Positions 4,495 to 7,971 of a stretch of DNA of 7,971 bases are shown here, piece by piece (position 1 is the stretch's first letter; each line of letters opens with the position of its first letter). The notes below the pieces were generated by a model. The model saw only the letters and a program-made list of their open reading frames with translations, was not told the DNA's origin and searched no databases. Both the position numbers and the translations under genes were made by a program. Source of the DNA: UBA3774 sp045600025 (GTDB lineage: Bacteria > Bacillota > Clostridia > Lachnospirales > Lachnospiraceae); the NCBI GenBank assembly GCA_045600025.1, contig JAZRXC010000035.1, positions 1 through 7,971 of the forward strand, given 5' to 3'.

Positions 4495-4527
4495 AATCCG
4501 TATTTTATTTCAGGAGGAGACACATTT

Positions 4528-7500
4528 ATGGCAAGACAAAGAAAAACCATGGATGGTAACAATGCAGCGTCTCATGTATCCTATGCATACACTGACGTAG
4601 CAGCCATCTACCCCATCACTCCCTCTTCAGTTATGGCTGAAGTAGCGGATCAGTGGGCAACCGAAGGCCGCAAGAACATTTTCGGCCAGGAAGTTAAGAT
4701 CATGGAAATGCAGTCTGAAGCAGGCGCAGCAGGCGCAGTACACGGCTCACTTTCAGCCGGCGCCCTGACCACCACTTACACCGCATCACAGGGTCTGCTT
4801 CTTATGATCCCTAACATGTACAAGATCGCCGGCGAGGGACTTCCCTGCGTTATCGACGTATCAGCACGTGCAGTTGCAACTCATGCACTTTCAATCTTCG
4901 GTGATCATTCAGACATTTACGCATGCCGTCAGACAGGTTTTGCAATGCTCTGCGAATCATCTGTACAGGAAGTTATGGACCTTACTGCAGTAGCACACTG
5001 CGCTACCATTAAGGGCCGCGTTCCGGTACTTAACTTCTTCGATGGTTTCCGCACTTCTCACGAACTGCAGAAGATCGAAGTATGGGACTACAAGGATCTT
5101 GACGATCTCGTAGACCACAAGGCAATTGATACATTCCGTAAGGGAGCACTCAATCCCAACCATCCTTGCCAGAGAGGTTCTGCTCAGAATCCCGATATAT
5201 TCTTCCAGGCACGTGAAGCTTGCAACAAGGCTTACGACGAATTCCCTGCAATCGTAGAAGAGTACATGAAGAAGGTAAACGAGAAGATCGGTACCAACTA
5301 CAAGCTCTTCAACTACCGCGGCGCTAAGGACGCAGAGCATGTTATCATCGCTATGGGTTCTGTATGCGAGACAATCGACGAGACAGTTGATTACTTAAAT
5401 TCCAAGGGCGGCAAGTACGGCGTTGTTAAGGTTCGTCTCTACAGACCTTTCTCAGCTAAGCATCTCATCAAGGCTATTCCTTCAACTGTTAAGCAGATCA
5501 GCGTTCTCGATCGTACTAAGGAGCCCGGTTCAATCGGCGAGCCTCTGTACCTCGATGTAGTTGCAGCTCTGCACGACAGCAAGTTCAAGGATGTTCCGGT
5601 ATTCTCAGGCCGTTACGGTCTCGGATCAAAGGATACTTTCCCCGGACAGATCATCGCTGTATTCAAGAACAAGACCAAGAAGCGCTTCACTATCGGTATC
5701 GTAGACGATGTTACCAATCTGTCTCTGCCGGTTAAGGAGAATCCTTACACCACACCTGCCGGAACTATTTCCTGCAAGTTCTGGGGTCTTGGCGCTGACG
5801 GTACCGTTGGTGCAAATAAGAACTCCATCAAGATTATCGGTGACCACACCAATCTCTATGCTCAGGCATACTTTGAATATGACTCAAAGAAGTCAGGCGG
5901 ACTTACAATTTCTCACCTTCGTTTCGGTAAGAAGCCTATCAAGTCCACATACTTCATCAACCAGTCCAACTTCTCTGCTTGCCATAACCAGTCTTATGTA
6001 GATAAGTACGATATGGTTCAGGAAGTAGTTGACGGCGGTAGCTTCCTGCTTAACTGCCAGTGGGATATGGAAGGTCTTGAGAAGAACCTGCCCGGTCAGA
6101 TGAAGAGATACATCGCTGAGCACAATATCAACTTCTACACCATCGACGGTGTTAAGATTGGTAAGGAAATCGGACTCGGCAACCGTATCAACACAATCCT
6201 GCAGGCTGCTTTCTTCGTAATCTCCGGTGTTATTCCGAAGAACGATGCTATCAAGTACATGAAGGATGCCGCTACCAAGTCATATGCTCGTAAGGGCCAG
6301 GATGTAGTTGACATGAACCACAAAGCAATCGATGCCGGCGCTAACAGCTTTGTTAAGGTTGAAGTACCTGAAAGCTGGAAGAACGCTAAGGATGTTGCTC
6401 TTATCAAGAAGGTTACCGGCGGCCGCAAGGATGCTCGTGACTTCGTTAATACCATTCAGAAGAGTGTTAATGCTCATGACGGACACAACCTTCCCGTATC
6501 TGCATTTACCGCATACGCAGATGGTTCTACGCCTTCAGGTACCGCAGCTTATGAGAAGCGCGGCATCGCAGTTGACGCTCCTTGCTGGAACACTGAGAAT
6601 TGTATCCAGTGTAACCAGTGCGCATATGTATGTCCTCACGCAGTAGTTCGCCCTGTAGTTGTTACAGAGAAGGAAGCTGCTACAGCTCCTAAGGGAACCA
6701 AGTTCGTAGATATGATCGGTATGCCCGGTTATAAGTTCACTATGACCGTATCTCCTCTGGACTGCACAGGCTGCGGATCATGCGCAAATATTTGCCCCGG
6801 CAAGAAGGGCGAGAAGGCTCTTACCATGACTCCTGTTGAGGAGCTGACACTTGAACAGAAGGTATTCGAGTGGGGTCTCACTATCGATGAGAAGCCCGAA
6901 GTACTTGAGAAGTTCAAGGCCAACACTGTAAAGGGCAGCCAGTTCAAGCAGCCTCTGCTTGAGTTCTCAGGTGCATGCGCAGGATGCGGCGAGACACCTT
7001 ATGCTAAGCTCATCACTCAGCTCTTCGGTGATCGTATGTACATCGCAAATGCTACCGGTTGCTCATCTATCTGGGGTAACTCTTCACCTTCAACTCCTTA
7101 CACCATGAACAAGGAAGGCAAGGGCCCGGCTTGGAACAACTCACTGTTCGAAGATAACGCTGAGTTCGGTCTCGGCATGGAGCTCGCTGCTTCTACAGTT
7201 CGTAAGGGACTGCGCGACAAGCTCGAAGCACTTGCAGCTAAGACTGACAAGCGCAAGGTAAAGACAGCTATCAAGGATTACATCGCAACATATGATAACG
7301 GTGCAGAGAATGCACTTGCTACCACCAAGCTCATCGCAGCACTTACCGAGTGCGGATGCAAGGATGCTAAGGAGATTCTTAAGAATGCTGACTATCTGTC
7401 AAAGAAGTCACAGTGGATCTTCGGTGGTGACGGTTGGGCATATGATATCGGATTCGGTGGCGTTGACCATGCTCTGGCTACAGGCCGCGATATCAACATC

Positions 7501-7971
7501 ATGGTATTCGATACCGAGGTTTACTCCAACACAGGCGGACAGGCTTCCAAGGCTACAAACGTTGGTGCAGTTGCACAGTTTGCAGCAGGTGGTAAGGAAG
7601 TTAAACAGAAGGATCTTGCAGCAATCGCTATGTCTTACGGTTATGTATATGTAGCACAGATCGCTATGGGCGCTGACTACAACCAGACTCTTAAGGCACT
7701 GATTGAGGCTGAGAGCTATCCGGGACCTTCACTCATCATTGCTTATGCTCCTTGTATCAACCAGGGCATTAAGGCAGGTATGAGCAAGGCCCAGGCAGAA
7801 GAGAAGAACGCAGTTGCAGCAGGTTACTGGCACAACTTCCGTTACGATCCTCGTAAGGTTGCTCCGGGCGAGAATCCTTTCCAGCTTGATTCTAAGGCTC
7901 CGACCGCTGACTATCAGGCATTCCTGATGGGCGAGGTTCGTTACAACTCACTGATGCTCAAGAACCCTGAG
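4528..7971 (+). CDS. nifJ: Pyruvate:ferredoxin (flavodoxin) oxidoreductase, single-chain, 3'-truncated by the window
   Basis: The frame is open for 1148 codons to the window edge; complete enzymes of this type have about 1170-1180 residues, so roughly 30 are missing. It catalyses pyruvate + CoA + 2 oxidised ferredoxin to acetyl-CoA + CO2 + 2 reduced ferredoxin in the cytoplasm. The N-terminal domain has YPITPSS (28-34) with Thr31, Glu64 in MEMQSEAGAAG, and Arg114 in SARAVATH, at the same positions as the pyruvate/TPP contacts of the Desulfovibrio africanus enzyme. The ferredoxin-like domain has two [4Fe-4S] motifs: Cys692, 695, 698, 702 and Cys746, 749, 752, 756. The third cluster uses Cys817, Cys820, Cys845 and Cys1076. 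The TPP-magnesium motif is GDG (967-969) with SNTGGQASK (Asn1001). All key residues are intact. AGGAGG (4512-4517) lies ten bases before the ATG. It stands alone behind its own strong promoter. Confidence 0.97.
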   Translation, partial: MARQRKTMDGNNAASHVSYAYTDVAAIYPITPSSVMAEVADQWATEGRKNIFGQEVKIMEMQSEAGAAGAVHGSLSAGALTTTYTASQGLLLMIPNMYKIAGEGLPCVIDVSARAVATHALSIFGDHSDIYACRQTGFAMLCESSVQEVMDLTAVAHCATIKGRVPVLNFFDGFRTSHELQKIEVWDYKDLDDLVDHKAIDTFRKGALNPNHPCQRGSAQNPDIFFQAREACNKAYDEFPAIVEEYMKKVNEKIGTNYKLFNYRGAKDAEHVIIAMGSVCETIDETVDYLNSKGGKYGVVKVRLYRPFSAKHLIKAIPSTVKQISVLDRTKEPGSIGEPLYLDVVAALHDSKFKDVPVFSGRYGLGSKDTFPGQIIAVFKNKTKKRFTIGIVDDVTNLSLPVKENPYTTPAGTISCKFWGLGADGTVGANKNSIKIIGDHTNLYAQAYFEYDSKKSGGLTISHLRFGKKPIKSTYFINQSNFSACHNQSYVDKYDMVQEVVDGGSFLLNCQWDMEGLEKNLPGQMKRYIAEHNINFYTIDGVKIGKEIGLGNRINTILQAAFFVISGVIPKNDAIKYMKDAATKSYARKGQDVVDMNHKAIDAGANSFVKVEVPESWKNAKDVALIKKVTGGRKDARDFVNTIQKSVNAHDGHNLPVSAFTAYADGSTPSGTAAYEKRGIAVDAPCWNTENCIQCNQCAYVCPHAVVRPVVVTEKEAATAPKGTKFVDMIGMPGYKFTMTVSPLDCTGCGSCANICPGKKGEKALTMTPVEELTLEQKVFEWGLTIDEKPEVLEKFKANTVKGSQFKQPLLEFSGACAGCGETPYAKLITQLFGDRMYIANATGCSSIWGNSSPSTPYTMNKEGKGPAWNNSLFEDNAEFGLGMELAASTVRKGLRDKLEALAAKTDKRKVKTAIKDYIATYDNGAENALATTKLIAALTECGCKDAKEILKNADYLSKKSQWIFGGDGWAYDIGFGGVDHALATGRDINIMVFDTEVYSNTGGQASKATNVGAVAQFAAGGKEVKQKDLAAIAMSYGYVYVAQIAMGADYNQTLKALIEAESYPGPSLIIAYAPCINQGIKAGMSKAQAEEKNAVAAGYWHNFRYDPRKVAPGENPFQLDSKAPTADYQAFLMGEVRYNSLMLKNPE

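Overview
The window looks like a piece of chromosome from an anaerobic, low-to-moderate GC Firmicute, most likely a Lachnospiraceae-type clostridium. The evidence is a single-chain pyruvate:ferredoxin oxidoreductase (PFOR), strong AGGAGG ribosome binding sites, sigma-A-type promoters (TTGACT/TATAAT-like), an Rpn-type PD-(D/E)XK 'transposase' and a clostridial-type nitroreductase. This is judged from protein character only, not from a database search.

Layout, left to right. (1) 1-116, minus: the first 38 codons of an AEC-family permease, with a near-consensus promoter (146-174) and SD. (2) 198-329, plus: a 43-codon ORF that looks like the C-terminal scrap of a larger lost gene, followed by a strong hairpin terminator (412-453). 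(3) 454-651: gene-free leader with nested TGTGAC/GTCACA inverted repeats and a tentative promoter. (4) 652-1488, plus: an Rpn/PD-(D/E)XK family protein with a 12-bp tandem repeat near its 3' end, then its terminator (1497-1525). (5) 1567-2999, plus: a promoter (1624-1651), an unrecognised six-helix membrane protein (1750-2325), its downstream paralogue broken by a one-base frameshift (2341-2900), and a terminator (2969-2999). (6) 3000-3439: a gene-free stretch between converging transcription units. It carries three palindromic units at an exact 74-bp period, a second copy of a 39-bp repeat first seen at 1567-1605, a further hairpin, and the terminator of the minus-strand operon. (7) 3440-4304, minus: a two-gene operon encoding an 88-aa two-helix membrane protein and a nitroreductase, with a promoter and a 17-bp palindrome over its -10 box. 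(8) 4528-7971, plus: PFOR (nifJ type), divergent from the nitroreductase operon and running off the right edge about 30 codons before its usual end.

The right half is core anaerobic metabolism: PFOR makes acetyl-CoA and reduced ferredoxin, and the divergent operon encodes a flavin oxidoreductase. The two sides share a 223-bp promoter region, but any co-regulation is inference. The left half (about 1-3400) is accessory in character: gene scraps, an Rpn gene, a duplicated and decaying membrane gene pair, and short dispersed repeats.

The strongest candidate for something undescribed is the 74-bp-period palindromic array at 3037-3229. Next is the unrecognised membrane-gene pair, which is bracketed by imperfect 39-bp direct repeats. 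I see no tRNA, rRNA, credible CRISPR array or complete insertion sequence.
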